Assembly: GCF_004361855.1 (NCBI RefSeq)
Contig: NZ_SNWQ01000016.1
Location: 186,001 to 250,000, forward strand
DNA from: Kribbella caucasensis
Lineage (GTDB): Bacteria > Actinomycetota > Actinomycetes > Propionibacteriales > Kribbellaceae
Direction: 5' to 3'
DNA length: 64,000 nucleotides
Shown here: piece after piece, positions 36,202 to 44,877 of the stretch
Numbering within the stretch: position 1 is the stretch's first letter
How the letters are laid out: each line of letters begins with the position of its first letter
Program-made: the position numbers and the translations under genes
The notes under the pieces: generated by a model
Seen by the model: the letters and a program-made list of their open reading frames with translations, nothing else
The model's database searches: none
What the model was told of the DNA's origin: nothing

Positions 36202-37645
36202 CCGACCGGAGCGAACATCCTGGTGGCGGCGGCATCCGTCGTTGCGGACGCGGATGATGCTGATCGCGGCGGCGGCGACGGCCGTGGTCCTGATGGTCGG
36301 CGGCGCGGCGCTCGCCGTGACGCTGCGGACGGTGATGATCGATGAGGCGATGGACGCCAGCCGGCTCCGGGCCCGCGACCTGGGTGCACTCGCGGCAGGG
36401 AACGCGCTGCCGGATTTCGCCCCCATCGGCCATGAGGGGGACCTGGTGCAGGTCGTCGGCACCGACGGCAGGATCCTCGTCTCCAGCGCGAACATCGCCG
36501 GCAAACCGGCCCTCGAGCTGCCCCGCCAGCCGCCCGGCTCCACCCGGGAGATCAGCGTCGACAGCCTGCCGGTCGGCGACCCCGGCCCGTACCGCATAGT
36601 CGCCCACGGTATCGGTACGCCGTCCGGCCCGGCGACCGTGTACGTCGCGGTCTCGGTCGAGGAGATCGACGAGACGGTCACCCTGGTCGGCCAGGTGTTC
36701 CTCGCCGCGATCCCGATCTTCGTCCTGCTGCTGTCGGTGGCGATGTGGACCGTCCTCGGCCGGACCCTCGCGCCGGTGGAGACGATCCGGCGGGAGGCCG
36801 CCGCGATCACCGGCCGGCGCCTCGACCGACGGGTGTCCGAACCTCCGCAGTACGACGAGATCGGCCGGCTCGCGCGGACGGTGAACGCGATGCTCGCCCG
36901 GCTCCAGGACAGCGCGGAACGCCAGCGCCGGTTTGTCGCCGACACCGCGCACGAGTTGCGCAGCCCGATCGCCAGTCTGCGGACCCAGCTCGAGACCGCA
37001 CGGGCCAGCCATCGTCCGGTCGACTGGGACGAGATCAGCGCCGACCTACTCGACGAGACGGTCCGGATGCAGCAACTCGAGGAGCAGTTGTTGCTGCTGG
37101 CCCGTGCCGATGCGGGCACACTCGGGCGGACCCGCACGACGGTCGACCTCGACGACGTCGTGGACACCGTCGTCGCCGGTGCTCGCGGGCGAATCGATGC
37201 CGGCGGTTCGGAGCGGTCACCCACAGGCAGTCCGGTGCGGGTCGACCGCCATGATGTCGAGCCCGTCCAGGTGACCGGCGACGCTCTGCTGCTGGAACAA
37301 CTCGTCCGCAACCTCGTCGACAACGCGGTCGCGCATGCCACCCGGGAGGTCCGCATCGGCCTCTCGATCGACGGTGACGAGGCGGTGCTGACGGTGGACG
37401 ACGACGGGCCCGGCGTACCGGTCGAGCGCCGGCAGGAGATCTTCGAGCGCTTCACCCGACTCGACGGCGCCCGGGATCGCGATCACGGCGGCGCCGGACT
37501 CGGACTCGCCATCGTCGCCGACATCGTGAAGGCGCACGACGGCGTGGTCGAGGTCGGGGACGCACCGCTCGGCGGCGCCCGGTTCCGGGTCAGGCTGCCG
37601 GTGGCGGGTGAGGATTATGCGCGGAGGTCGCTGAGAAAGTCCTGA
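36194..37645 (+). CDS. Sensor histidine kinase
   Basis: 483 aa from ATG 36194. TM1 (about 20-45) and TM2 (about 165-185) flank an extracellular sensor of about 120 residues. HAMP follows. The DHp box ADTAHELRSPIASLR has His253. The CATPase domain has the N box NLVDNAVAHA, D-D-D-G-P-G-V and GAGLGLAIVADIV. It is a typical class I kinase paired with the upstream regulator. The TGA stop lies inside the second CTGAGAA of the repeat pair at 37631-37648, so the operator for RND module 2 begins within the kinase coding sequence. Confidence 0.93.
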   Translation: MVDRPERTSWWRRHPSLRTRMMLIAAAATAVVLMVGGAALAVTLRTVMIDEAMDASRLRARDLGALAAGNALPDFAPIGHEGDLVQVVGTDGRILVSSANIAGKPALELPRQPPGSTREISVDSLPVGDPGPYRIVAHGIGTPSGPATVYVAVSVEEIDETVTLVGQVFLAAIPIFVLLLSVAMWTVLGRTLAPVETIRREAAAITGRRLDRRVSEPPQYDEIGRLARTVNAMLARLQDSAERQRRFVADTAHELRSPIASLRTQLETARASHRPVDWDEISADLLDETVRMQQLEEQLLLLARADAGTLGRTRTTVDLDDVVDTVVAGARGRIDAGGSERSPTGSPVRVDRHDVEPVQVTGDALLLEQLVRNLVDNAVAHATREVRIGLSIDGDEAVLTVDDDGPGVPVERRQEIFERFTRLDGARDRDHGGAGLGLAIVADIVKAHDGVVEVGDAPLGGARFRVRLPVAGEDYARRSLRKS

Positions 37646-37648
37646 GAA
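37631..37648 (+). promoter_or_regulatory. CTGAGAA direct repeat pair upstream of RND module 2
   Basis: CTGAGAA at 37631-37637 and 37642-37648, separated by AGTC, giving an 11-bp period. It ends 8 bp before a -35 hexamer. Tandem repeats with this period suit OmpR-family response regulators or SARPs. It matches the 6316 and 44878 sites. Confidence 0.6.
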
Positions 37649-37656
37649 CCGGCGCG

Positions 37657-37685
37657 TTGACGTGGGTTCTCCTCGGCCCTACTCT
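37657..37685 (+). promoter_or_regulatory. Promoter of RND module 2
   Basis: TTGACG (37657-37662), a 17-bp spacer, TACTCT (37680-37685). This would leave a 5' leader of about 135 nt before the A2 start. Confidence 0.6.
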
Positions 37686-37827
37686 CCGAATAAGGGGCTC
37701 ACGTAGGCAGTACCACCGCTACGTGGGATTGAGGCAGGGGGTGCGGTCCGGGGGATCCGGTGCACGGCATCGTCTGCCGTGCGCGTCCCCCCGGTGCTGC
37801 CTCCCGCTGGGGAGGGGCGCGACAATC

Positions 37828-40800
37828 ATGCGTTGGATTGTATCTTCGAGCCTGAGATTCCGGCGGCTGGTCGTCGCCGTAGCGGTCGGGGTGATCGTCC
37901 TCGGCATCGTCCAGATCGGCAAGTCCCGGGTGGATGCGCTACCCGAGTTCAAGCCGACGACGGTCGAGGTCCAGACCGAGGCGTTGGGGCTGTCGGCCGA
38001 AGAGATCGAGCAGATGGTCACCGTCCCGCTGGAGCAGGACCTGCTGGCCGGCGTCCCGTTCCTGGACAAGATCGAGTCGGTGTCGATGCCCGGTCTGTCC
38101 TCGGTCGTCATGACGTTCGAGCCGGGCACGGACCTGCTGGACGCGCGCCAGGTCGTGCAGGAACGATTGTCCCAGGCAACTGCCGTGGCGGGGTTGCCGC
38201 AGGTGTCGAAGTTGCCGCAGATGATCCAGCCGCTGTCGTCCACCAGCCGGCTGTCGATGATCAAGATCTCCTCGGACTCGCTGACCCCGATCGACCAGTC
38301 CGTGCTCGCCCGCTGGGTGATCACGCCGCGACTGATGGCGGTGCCGGGTGTCGCCAACGTGACCGTGTGGGGATTCCGCGACCGGCAGCTGCAGGTGCTC
38401 GTCGATCCCCAGCAGTTGCAGCAGAACCGAACGACGCTGGCCGACGTCATCGAGACCGCCGGTAACGCGCTCGAGGTGTCGCCGCTGACCTTCCTGGAGG
38501 CGTCCACCCCGGGCACCGGTGGGTTCATTGACACGGTGAACCAACGGCTCGACATCTTCCACCAGCAGACGATCACGACCGCCGAAGAGCTGGCCCAGGT
38601 CCCGTTGGAGAGTTCGGCCGGCCGGCCGACCTCGAAGACCTTGGGCGAGGTCGCCCAGGTGGTCGAGAATCACCAGCCACTGATCGGCGACGCCATCTGC
38701 CCGGGCGGCACGGAATGCCAGCTGCTCGTGGTCGAGAAGTTCCCCGGCGCCGACACCGTCCAGGTGACCAAGGACGTCGAGGCCGCTCTGGACGCGATGA
38801 AGCCTGGCCTCAGCGGACTGCAGATCGACTCGTCCCTGTACCGGCCGGCGACCTTCATCGAGTCGTCCTTCAACGATCTCCAGTGGGCGCTGGCGATCGG
38901 CGGAGCACTCCTGCTGGTGCTGATCATCCTGCTCTTCTGGGACTGGCGCCGCGCGCTGGTCGCCCTCGTGGCGATCCCGGTACCGCTGGCCGTGGCGGCC
39001 GTGGTGCTGTACCTGCGGGACGCCCCGATCAACTTCATGGTCGTCGCCGGGCTCGTACTCGGTCTCACCGCCATCGTCCATGACGCGATGACCGACGCGC
39101 ACGGCCTCGGTGCCAGGCTTCGTGAGCGCCGGGAGAAGGACAGCGAGTCGACCGCTCTCGCGGTCGTGAGTGAGTCCGCGGCGATGCGCAGCGGAGTCCT
39201 CTACGCGGTCCTCATCGTCGTCGCGGCGACTGTGCCGTTCTTCTTCCTGAACGGCGAAGGCGGCGCGTTCCTGCCGCCGATGGTGCTCTCCTACCTGCTC
39301 GCCGTCAGTGCGTCGATGCTGATCGCCGTGACGCTGACGCCGGTGCTCGCCCTGATGCTCTTGTCCGGTGGCAAGGCCCGGCAGTCGCGGCTTACCCGCC
39401 GGCTCGGCAGCGGCTACGACCGCAAGGCACCCGGCCTGGTCACCCGCACCCGTACAGCCCTGATCGCCGCCGGGGTCCTGGCCTTGATCGGCTTGATCGC
39501 CCTGCCCTTCCTGAACGCGTCGCTACGGCCGTCGCTGAAGGAACGCGACGTCCTGGTCCACGTCGAGGCACCGCCCGGTACGTCGCTGCCGAAGATGACA
39601 GAGATCACCAAGCAGGCCGTCCAGCAGCTCGGCTCGGTACCGGGTGTCGTCAACGTCGGCGGCCAGGTCGGCCGGGCGATCGCGTCGGACCAGGTCGTCA
39701 ACGTCAACTCGGGCGAGATCTGGGTCAAGGTCGGTCCGGACGCCGACTACGACGCGACCCTGAGCTCAATCCGGAACACGGTCCGCGGCCTGTCCGGGGT
39801 GACGACCGACGTCCTCACCTACTCGGACGAACGCGTCACCGACGTCCTCGGCCAGTCCGTCGACGATCTGGTCGTCCGCGTCTACGGGGAGAATCCCGAA
39901 CAGCTGAACAGCAAGGCGAACGAGATCCGCGACCTGATGACCGGGATCCACGGAGTGGCCACGGTGAACGTCGACCGGGCCCTCGAAGAGCCCGCCGCGC
40001 AGGTCCAGGTCGACCTCGCCAAGGCCCAGGCCGCCGGCGTCAAACCTGGCGACGTACGCCGGGCCGCGACCGCGCTGATGGGCGGTCTGACGGTCGGCAA
40101 CCTGTTCGACCAGCAGAAGGTGTTCGACGTCGTGGTCTGGGGCAAGCCGGAGATCCGGCAGGACGTGGCCGACATGGAGAAGCTACTGATCGACACGCCG
40201 TTCGGCGGGCATGTCCGGCTCGGTGACGTGGCGAAGGTCGAGATCGTGCCGAACCCGACCGTGATCCGGCACGAGGCCGTCGCGCCGTACCTCGACGTGA
40301 TCGCCGACGTGGCCGGGCGCGACGTCAGCGACGTCGCCGGCGACGTCAGCACCCGGCTCGCGCAGGTGCAGTTCCCGCTGGAATACCACGCCGAGATGCT
40401 GGGCGGGTATGAGGAGCAGCAGGCCGACCGATCGCAGCTGATCGCTTTGGCGATCGCCGCGGCGATCGCGGTGTTCCTGTTGCTGCAGGCGGCCTTCGGG
40501 AGCTGGCGGCTCGCGCTGATCGCGTACCTGGCTCTGCCGCTGGCCCTGGTCGGTGGCGTCGCAGCGGTCATCCTGACCGGCCGGACGTTGAGCCTCGGCT
40601 CGGTCGCCGGGCTGGTCGGCGTCCTCGGGATCGCCGCGCGGACGGTGATCCTGCTGATCCGGCGGTACCAGCGGCTGCAGCGGGACGACGGGATGCGGTT
40701 CGGTCCCGATCTCGTTGTCGCCGGCACCAGGCAGGCGATGGCGCCCGGCCTGATGTCGATGCTGGCGGCAATGATCCTGCTCGCGCCGATCGTCGTCATC

Positions 40801-41073
40801 GGCGGTGAACCGGGATTCGAGATCCTGCACGCGATGGCGGTCGTGCTGGTCGGCGGCCTGCTGACGACGGCGGCGGTCACCCTGTACGTCGTACCGGTCG
40901 TGTATCTGCGGTTCGGCTCGATCGCCGAGCAGGACATGTGGGCCGACGAACCGGTGCCGCCGGTCCCCGAGGAGATCCCGGTCCCGGAGGAGGCTCCGGT
41001 CCCCGAGGTGAGTCCGGTGTCGGCCTCGAAGGAAGCAGGAGCAGGGGCGGGACGGGGGCCGGACGATGCCTAG
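37828..41073 (+). CDS. RND efflux permease A2 (CusA/CzcA-like, divergent proton relay)
   Basis: 1081 aa from ATG 37828 with GGAGGGGC upstream; the open frame extends to TTG 37657 but overlaps the promoter. It has the same layout as A1: DALPEFKPTTVEVQTEALGLS, FEPGTDLLDARQVVQERL, VPGVANVTVWGFRDRQLQVLVD, twelve helices. TM4 has His418-Asp419 in place of Asp-Asp, and the later E-N is H-G. TM10 reads ARTVI instead of ARNGI. The C-terminal tail of about 45 residues carries imperfect repeats of V-P-E-E-x-P, absent from the other three permeases. It overlaps the mini-adaptor gene by 8 bp. Partner of B2. Confidence 0.88.
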   Translation: MRWIVSSSLRFRRLVVAVAVGVIVLGIVQIGKSRVDALPEFKPTTVEVQTEALGLSAEEIEQMVTVPLEQDLLAGVPFLDKIESVSMPGLSSVVMTFEPGTDLLDARQVVQERLSQATAVAGLPQVSKLPQMIQPLSSTSRLSMIKISSDSLTPIDQSVLARWVITPRLMAVPGVANVTVWGFRDRQLQVLVDPQQLQQNRTTLADVIETAGNALEVSPLTFLEASTPGTGGFIDTVNQRLDIFHQQTITTAEELAQVPLESSAGRPTSKTLGEVAQVVENHQPLIGDAICPGGTECQLLVVEKFPGADTVQVTKDVEAALDAMKPGLSGLQIDSSLYRPATFIESSFNDLQWALAIGGALLLVLIILLFWDWRRALVALVAIPVPLAVAAVVLYLRDAPINFMVVAGLVLGLTAIVHDAMTDAHGLGARLRERREKDSESTALAVVSESAAMRSGVLYAVLIVVAATVPFFFLNGEGGAFLPPMVLSYLLAVSASMLIAVTLTPVLALMLLSGGKARQSRLTRRLGSGYDRKAPGLVTRTRTALIAAGVLALIGLIALPFLNASLRPSLKERDVLVHVEAPPGTSLPKMTEITKQAVQQLGSVPGVVNVGGQVGRAIASDQVVNVNSGEIWVKVGPDADYDATLSSIRNTVRGLSGVTTDVLTYSDERVTDVLGQSVDDLVVRVYGENPEQLNSKANEIRDLMTGIHGVATVNVDRALEEPAAQVQVDLAKAQAAGVKPGDVRRAATALMGGLTVGNLFDQQKVFDVVVWGKPEIRQDVADMEKLLIDTPFGGHVRLGDVAKVEIVPNPTVIRHEAVAPYLDVIADVAGRDVSDVAGDVSTRLAQVQFPLEYHAEMLGGYEEQQADRSQLIALAIAAAIAVFLLLQAAFGSWRLALIAYLALPLALVGGVAAVILTGRTLSLGSVAGLVGVLGIAARTVILLIRRYQRLQRDDGMRFGPDLVVAGTRQAMAPGLMSMLAAMILLAPIVVIGGEPGFEILHAMAVVLVGGLLTTAAVTLYVVPVVYLRFGSIAEQDMWADEPVPPVPEEIPVPEEAPVPEVSPVSASKEAGAGAGRGPDDA

Positions 41074-41497
41074 GTTGCGTCGCGCGGCCGCGGGACTGAT
41101 CACCGTCCTGCTCGTCTCCTCCGCTTGCGGCGGGACGGTCACGGACAAGTACAAGGTCAGCCACGAGCCCGCCCATATCGAGGAGGTGGCCGGCAGCGAC
41201 CATCCGCGGATCGTACTGGAGCCGGAGGCGCTGAAGCGGATCGCCCTCGAGACCAAGCCGGTCGAGAAGTCGGCGAACCTGCTGGTCGTCCCGTCCGCCG
41301 CGGTGTTCGTGGACCCGAAGGGGAAGTGGTGGGTCTACACGAATCCCGAAACGGGCGTGTTCATCCGGCATGAGATCAAGATCCAGCGGCAGGCCGGCGA
41401 TCTCGCCTACCTGCTGAGCGGTCCGGCCGCCGGCACCAAGGTGGCCACCGTCGGCGTGCCTTCGCTGTACGGCGTCGAAGAAGAAATCGGTCACTGA
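41066..41497 (+). CDS. Mini periplasmic-adaptor-like lipoprotein 2
   Basis: 143 aa. The signal peptide ends LLVSSAC (Cys21), a slightly weak lipobox. The mature part repeats the plan of the 9503 protein: RIVLEPEALKRIALETKPVEK, then directly VVPSAAVFVDPKGKWWVYT, LLSGPAAGTKVATVG, SLYGVEEEIG. Shared positions include V-V-P-x-x-A-V, D-x-x-G-x-x-W-V-Y-T, G-P-A-x-G-T-x-V and L-Y-G-x-E. The central barrel, lipoyl and hairpin parts of an RND adaptor are missing. Its position between A2 and B2 is conserved with module 1, which argues for a shared complex. Confidence 0.8.
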   Translation: MPRLRRAAAGLITVLLVSSACGGTVTDKYKVSHEPAHIEEVAGSDHPRIVLEPEALKRIALETKPVEKSANLLVVPSAAVFVDPKGKWWVYTNPETGVFIRHEIKIQRQAGDLAYLLSGPAAGTKVATVGVPSLYGVEEEIGH

Positions 41498-41537
41498 ACC
41501 GCCGACCAGGCGACAAAGAGAGGGGGGCGGTGCGGTG

Positions 41538-44500
41538 ATGCGTTTGATCGTCGCGTCGAGTCTCAGGTTCCGGTTCCTTGTGGTGGCACTGACCGCGTTC
41601 CTGATGTTCTTCGGAGTCCAGCAGCTGGGTAAGTCCGCGGTCGACGTGTTCCCTGAGTTCGCGCCGCCGAAGGTCGAGGTGCACACACTGGCCGTCGGGT
41701 TGGGGCCGACGGAGGTCGAAGAGCTGATCACGGTCCCGATGGAGCAGTCGCTGAACGCGATTCCTGGCGTCAAGACCGTCCGATCCCGGTCGGTCGAGCA
41801 GTTGTCGCAGGTCGTGCTGCTCTTCGACGAGGGCACTGATCTGCTCACCGCACGCCAGAACGTCGCGGAGCGGATCGCCGCGATCACGCCGACCTTGCCG
41901 ACCTGGGCAGCGCCGCCAGTCATGCTCCAGCCGATGTCCGCGACCAGCCGGGTGCTGAAGATCGGCCTGACGTCGGATGATCCGAACCTGGACATGATGG
42001 ATCTGTCCATGACGGCGTACTGGAAGATCCGGGCCCGGCTGCTCCAGGTCCCCGGTGTCGCCAACGTGCCGATCTGGGGCGAGCGGCTGGAGATGCTCCA
42101 GGTGCAGGCCGACCCGGAGCGGATGGCCACGCAGAAGGTCACCCTCGACCGCGTGATGACGACCACCGCGAACGCGCTGGACGCCGGCCTGCAGCGGTAC
42201 TCCGACGGCAACTTCATCGGCCGCGGCGGCTTCGTCGACAGCTCGACCGGGCGGATCGGGATCCGGCACGTGACGCCGATCGTGAACCACGATCACCTGG
42301 CCAACCTGCCGATCCAGACCCTCGACGGCCGGCAGATCAAGCTCAGCGACGTGGCGAACCTGGTCCGGGATCACCAGCCGCTGATCGGTGACGCGGTGAT
42401 CAACGAGGGCGAAGGCCTGATGATGATCGTCGAGAAGTTGCCGTGGGCCAACACCCTGGACGTCACCAAGGGCGTCGAGGAGGCGCTGGCCGAGATGCGT
42501 CCCGGTCTGCAGGGGATCGCCATCGACTCCGCGATCTTCCGGCCGGCCACCTTCATCGAGGACGCGATCGACAACCTGACCCGGTCGCTGATCCTCGGCG
42601 CCCTGCTGATGATCGCGATGCTCGTGCTGTTCCTGTACTCCTGGCGGACCGCGGTCATCAGTGTCGTGGCGATCCCGCTGTCCCTGCTGGCCGCGTTGCT
42701 CGTGCTCACCCTCCGCGGTGCCACGATCAACACGATGGTGCTGGCCGGCTTCGTGATAGCCCTGGGCGACATCGTCGACGACGCGATCATCGGGATCGAG
42801 AACATCGTCAGACGGTTGCGTCAGCATCGCCAGGAGGGCAGCACCAAGTCGACCGCCAAGATCATCCTGGAGGCGTCGATGGAGGTCCGGGCCGCGATCG
42901 TCTACGCGACCCTGATCGAGATCGTCGCGATCGCGCCGATCTTCCTGCTCGCGGGGTTGTCCGGGGCCTTCTTCCGCCCGCTGGCGGTCGCGTACGCCCT
43001 CGCCCTGGGCGCGTCGATGCTGGTCGCGCTGACGGTCACGCCCGCGCTGGCGCTGATCTTCTTCCGCAGCCCGAAGTCGCTGGCGCACCGCGAGTCGCCC
43101 ATCGTCCCGCCGATGAAGCGTGGCTACGAATGGGTGCTCACCCGGTTGGTACGACGCCCGCGGCGCGGGTACGTCGCGGTCGCTCTCACCACGGCCGTCG
43201 GGCTCGTCCTGGTGCCGCTGCTCGGTCAGTCCCTGCTGCCGAACTTCAAGGAACGCGATTTCCTGATGCACTGGCTCGGCAAGCCCGACATCTCCCTGCA
43301 GGAACAGGTCCGGACGACGCAACAGGTGAACGCCGAGTTGCTGACGATCCCTGGCGTGAAGAACGCGGGATCGCATATCGGGAACGCGTTCTTCGGCGAC
43401 GAGCCGCACGGCGTGTACTTCGGCGAGAACTGGATCAGCGTCGACAAGTCGGTCGACTACGACGAGACGGTGAACAGTGTCCGCCAGACCGTCGACGGCT
43501 ATCCCGGCGTGTTCCGCGACGTGCTCACCTATCTGAAGGAACGGATCCGGGAGGTGCTGACCGGGACCAGCGACCCGATCACGATCCGGATCTTCGGGCC
43601 GGATCTGGAGCAACTCCGGGCGAAGGCCGAGGAGATCAACAAGATCGTCGGCGAGGTCCCCGGGGTCGGCGATCACAGCGCCGACTTCCAGGACGCCATT
43701 CCGCAGGTCCGGGTCGAGGTCGATCTCGAGAACGCGAAGAAGTACGGTCTCAAACCCGGTGACGTCCGCCGAGCGGCCGCCTGGTTGATGGCCGGCGAGG
43801 AGGCCGGCGACCTCTACACGGCCGGCAAGGCGTACGACGTCCAGCTGTGGACCCCGCCGGAGAAGCGGCGCAGCATCACCGACCTGGAGAACCTGCTGAT
43901 CGACCGGCCGGGCGGCGGCCACGTGCGGCTGAACCAGGTCGCCGACATCAGCATCGTCTCGGTGCCGAACGTGGTGCAGCACGAGGACCTGTTCCGGAAC
44001 ATCGACGTGGGCGCCGAGCTCGACGGGACCCGTGACCTGGGATCCGTGGTCGAGGACATCGAGAACCGGCTCGAACAGGTGGAGATGCCGCTCGAGTTCC
44101 GCGCGGAGATGCTCGGCGAGTACACCGAGCGGCAGGCGGCGCAGCAACGGCTGCTGATCTTCGCGATCGCGGCCGGCATCGGGATCCTGCTGCTGTTGCA
44201 GGCGTCGTACCGGAGCTGGCGACTGGCGATGCTCACCTTCGTGACCCTGCCGATCGCGTTGGTCGGCGGGCTGATCGCGGCGTACCTGGGGTCGAAGGTG
44301 ATCTCGCTGGGTTCACTGGTCGGGTTCCTGACCGTGTTCGGGATCGTGGCCCGGAACGGGATCATGCTGATCAGTCACTGCAAGCATCTGGAGGAGGAAG
44401 AGGGCATGCCGTTCGGGCCCGAGCTGGTGATCCGGGGCGCGAAGGAACGGCTGGTGCCGATCATGATGACGGTACTGACCACCGGGCTCGCGCTGATCCC

Positions 44501-44675
44501 GCTGCTGGTCACCGGGTCGATCCCGGGGCAGGAGATCGAGCACCCGATGGCGGTGGTCATCATCGGCGGCCTGATCACGGCCACCCTGCTCAACCTGTTT
44601 GTGGTCCCGGCCTTCTATCTCCGTTTTGCCAAGAGGCGGGGCCAGCATCGGGAACCTGAGGCGGCGGTTGCCTGA
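41538..44675 (+). CDS. RND efflux permease B2 (CusA/CzcA-like, canonical TM4 Asp pair)
   Basis: 1045 aa; ATG 41538 preferred over GTG 41535, with AGAGGGGGGCGG upstream. It contains [43 protein letters not shown]4 ALGDIVDDAIIGIENIVRRL (Asp414-Asp415) and TM10 IVARNGIMLISHCKHLEEEEG. Segments such as RRAAAWLMAGEEAGDLYTAGK parallel [21 protein letters not shown] of B1. The B subunits are clearly paralogues of each other and distinct from the A subunits. The 3' end overlaps the opposite-strand small ORF 44590-44817. Confidence 0.9.
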   Translation: MRLIVASSLRFRFLVVALTAFLMFFGVQQLGKSAVDVFPEFAPPKVEVHTLAVGLGPTEVEELITVPMEQSLNAIPGVKTVRSRSVEQLSQVVLLFDEGTDLLTARQNVAERIAAITPTLPTWAAPPVMLQPMSATSRVLKIGLTSDDPNLDMMDLSMTAYWKIRARLLQVPGVANVPIWGERLEMLQVQADPERMATQKVTLDRVMTTTANALDAGLQRYSDGNFIGRGGFVDSSTGRIGIRHVTPIVNHDHLANLPIQTLDGRQIKLSDVANLVRDHQPLIGDAVINEGEGLMMIVEKLPWANTLDVTKGVEEALAEMRPGLQGIAIDSAIFRPATFIEDAIDNLTRSLILGALLMIAMLVLFLYSWRTAVISVVAIPLSLLAALLVLTLRGATINTMVLAGFVIALGDIVDDAIIGIENIVRRLRQHRQEGSTKSTAKIILEASMEVRAAIVYATLIEIVAIAPIFLLAGLSGAFFRPLAVAYALALGASMLVALTVTPALALIFFRSPKSLAHRESPIVPPMKRGYEWVLTRLVRRPRRGYVAVALTTAVGLVLVPLLGQSLLPNFKERDFLMHWLGKPDISLQEQVRTTQQVNAELLTIPGVKNAGSHIGNAFFGDEPHGVYFGENWISVDKSVDYDETVNSVRQTVDGYPGVFRDVLTYLKERIREVLTGTSDPITIRIFGPDLEQLRAKAEEINKIVGEVPGVGDHSADFQDAIPQVRVEVDLENAKKYGLKPGDVRRAAAWLMAGEEAGDLYTAGKAYDVQLWTPPEKRRSITDLENLLIDRPGGGHVRLNQVADISIVSVPNVVQHEDLFRNIDVGAELDGTRDLGSVVEDIENRLEQVEMPLEFRAEMLGEYTERQAAQQRLLIFAIAAGIGILLLLQASYRSWRLAMLTFVTLPIALVGGLIAAYLGSKVISLGSLVGFLTVFGIVARNGIMLISHCKHLEEEEGMPFGPELVIRGAKERLVPIMMTVLTTGLALIPLLVTGSIPGQEIEHPMAVVIIGGLITATLLNLFVVPAFYLRFAKRRGQHREPEAAVA

Positions 44676-44817
44676 GCCAGGAGTAGAGGAGGGCCCAGTC
44701 GGCTTCCTCAGCACGTCGGCGGGCGCGGGCGGCACGAGCCTCCGCGATCCCGCCGGCGACGGCGATCACGATGAGCAGGAGGGCATCGGCACCTAGGATC
44801 CACGGCAGCAGATTCAT
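44590..44817 (-). CDS. Small single-span membrane protein (tentative)
   Basis: 75 aa: one N-terminal helix (LLPWILGADALLLIVIAVAGG) followed by an Arg/Ala-rich coiled segment and a Pro-rich tail. No family is known. It overlaps the last 86 bp of RND B2 on the other strand. A CTGAG repeat pair lies 61-78 bp upstream with a CATCAT -10-like element between. There is no strong ribosome binding site. The composition is protein-like and the position plausible, but a chance ORF is possible. Confidence 0.4.
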   Translation of the reverse strand: MNLLPWILGADALLLIVIAVAGGIAEARAARARRRAEEADWALLYSWLRQPPPQVPDAGPASWQNGDRRPGPQTG

Positions 44818-44877
44818 CGGTCACAACCTTGGCTCGGGGGGCAGCGAGCGGTCAGCTCACATGATGGCCGCCGGCTC

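Noticed and set aside
37657-37827. 57-residue N-terminal extension of RND A2 from TTG 37657
   Set aside because: It would start inside the -35 hexamer, is Arg/Cys-rich with no helix, and the other three permeases begin at the position equivalent to ATG 37828.
41376-44147. 923-codon minus-strand open frame opposite RND B2
   Set aside because: Its translation is His/Asp/Arg-rich low complexity without any domain, an antisense shadow of a permease with strong third-position GC; similar shadows lie at 10417-11832 and 37939-39102.
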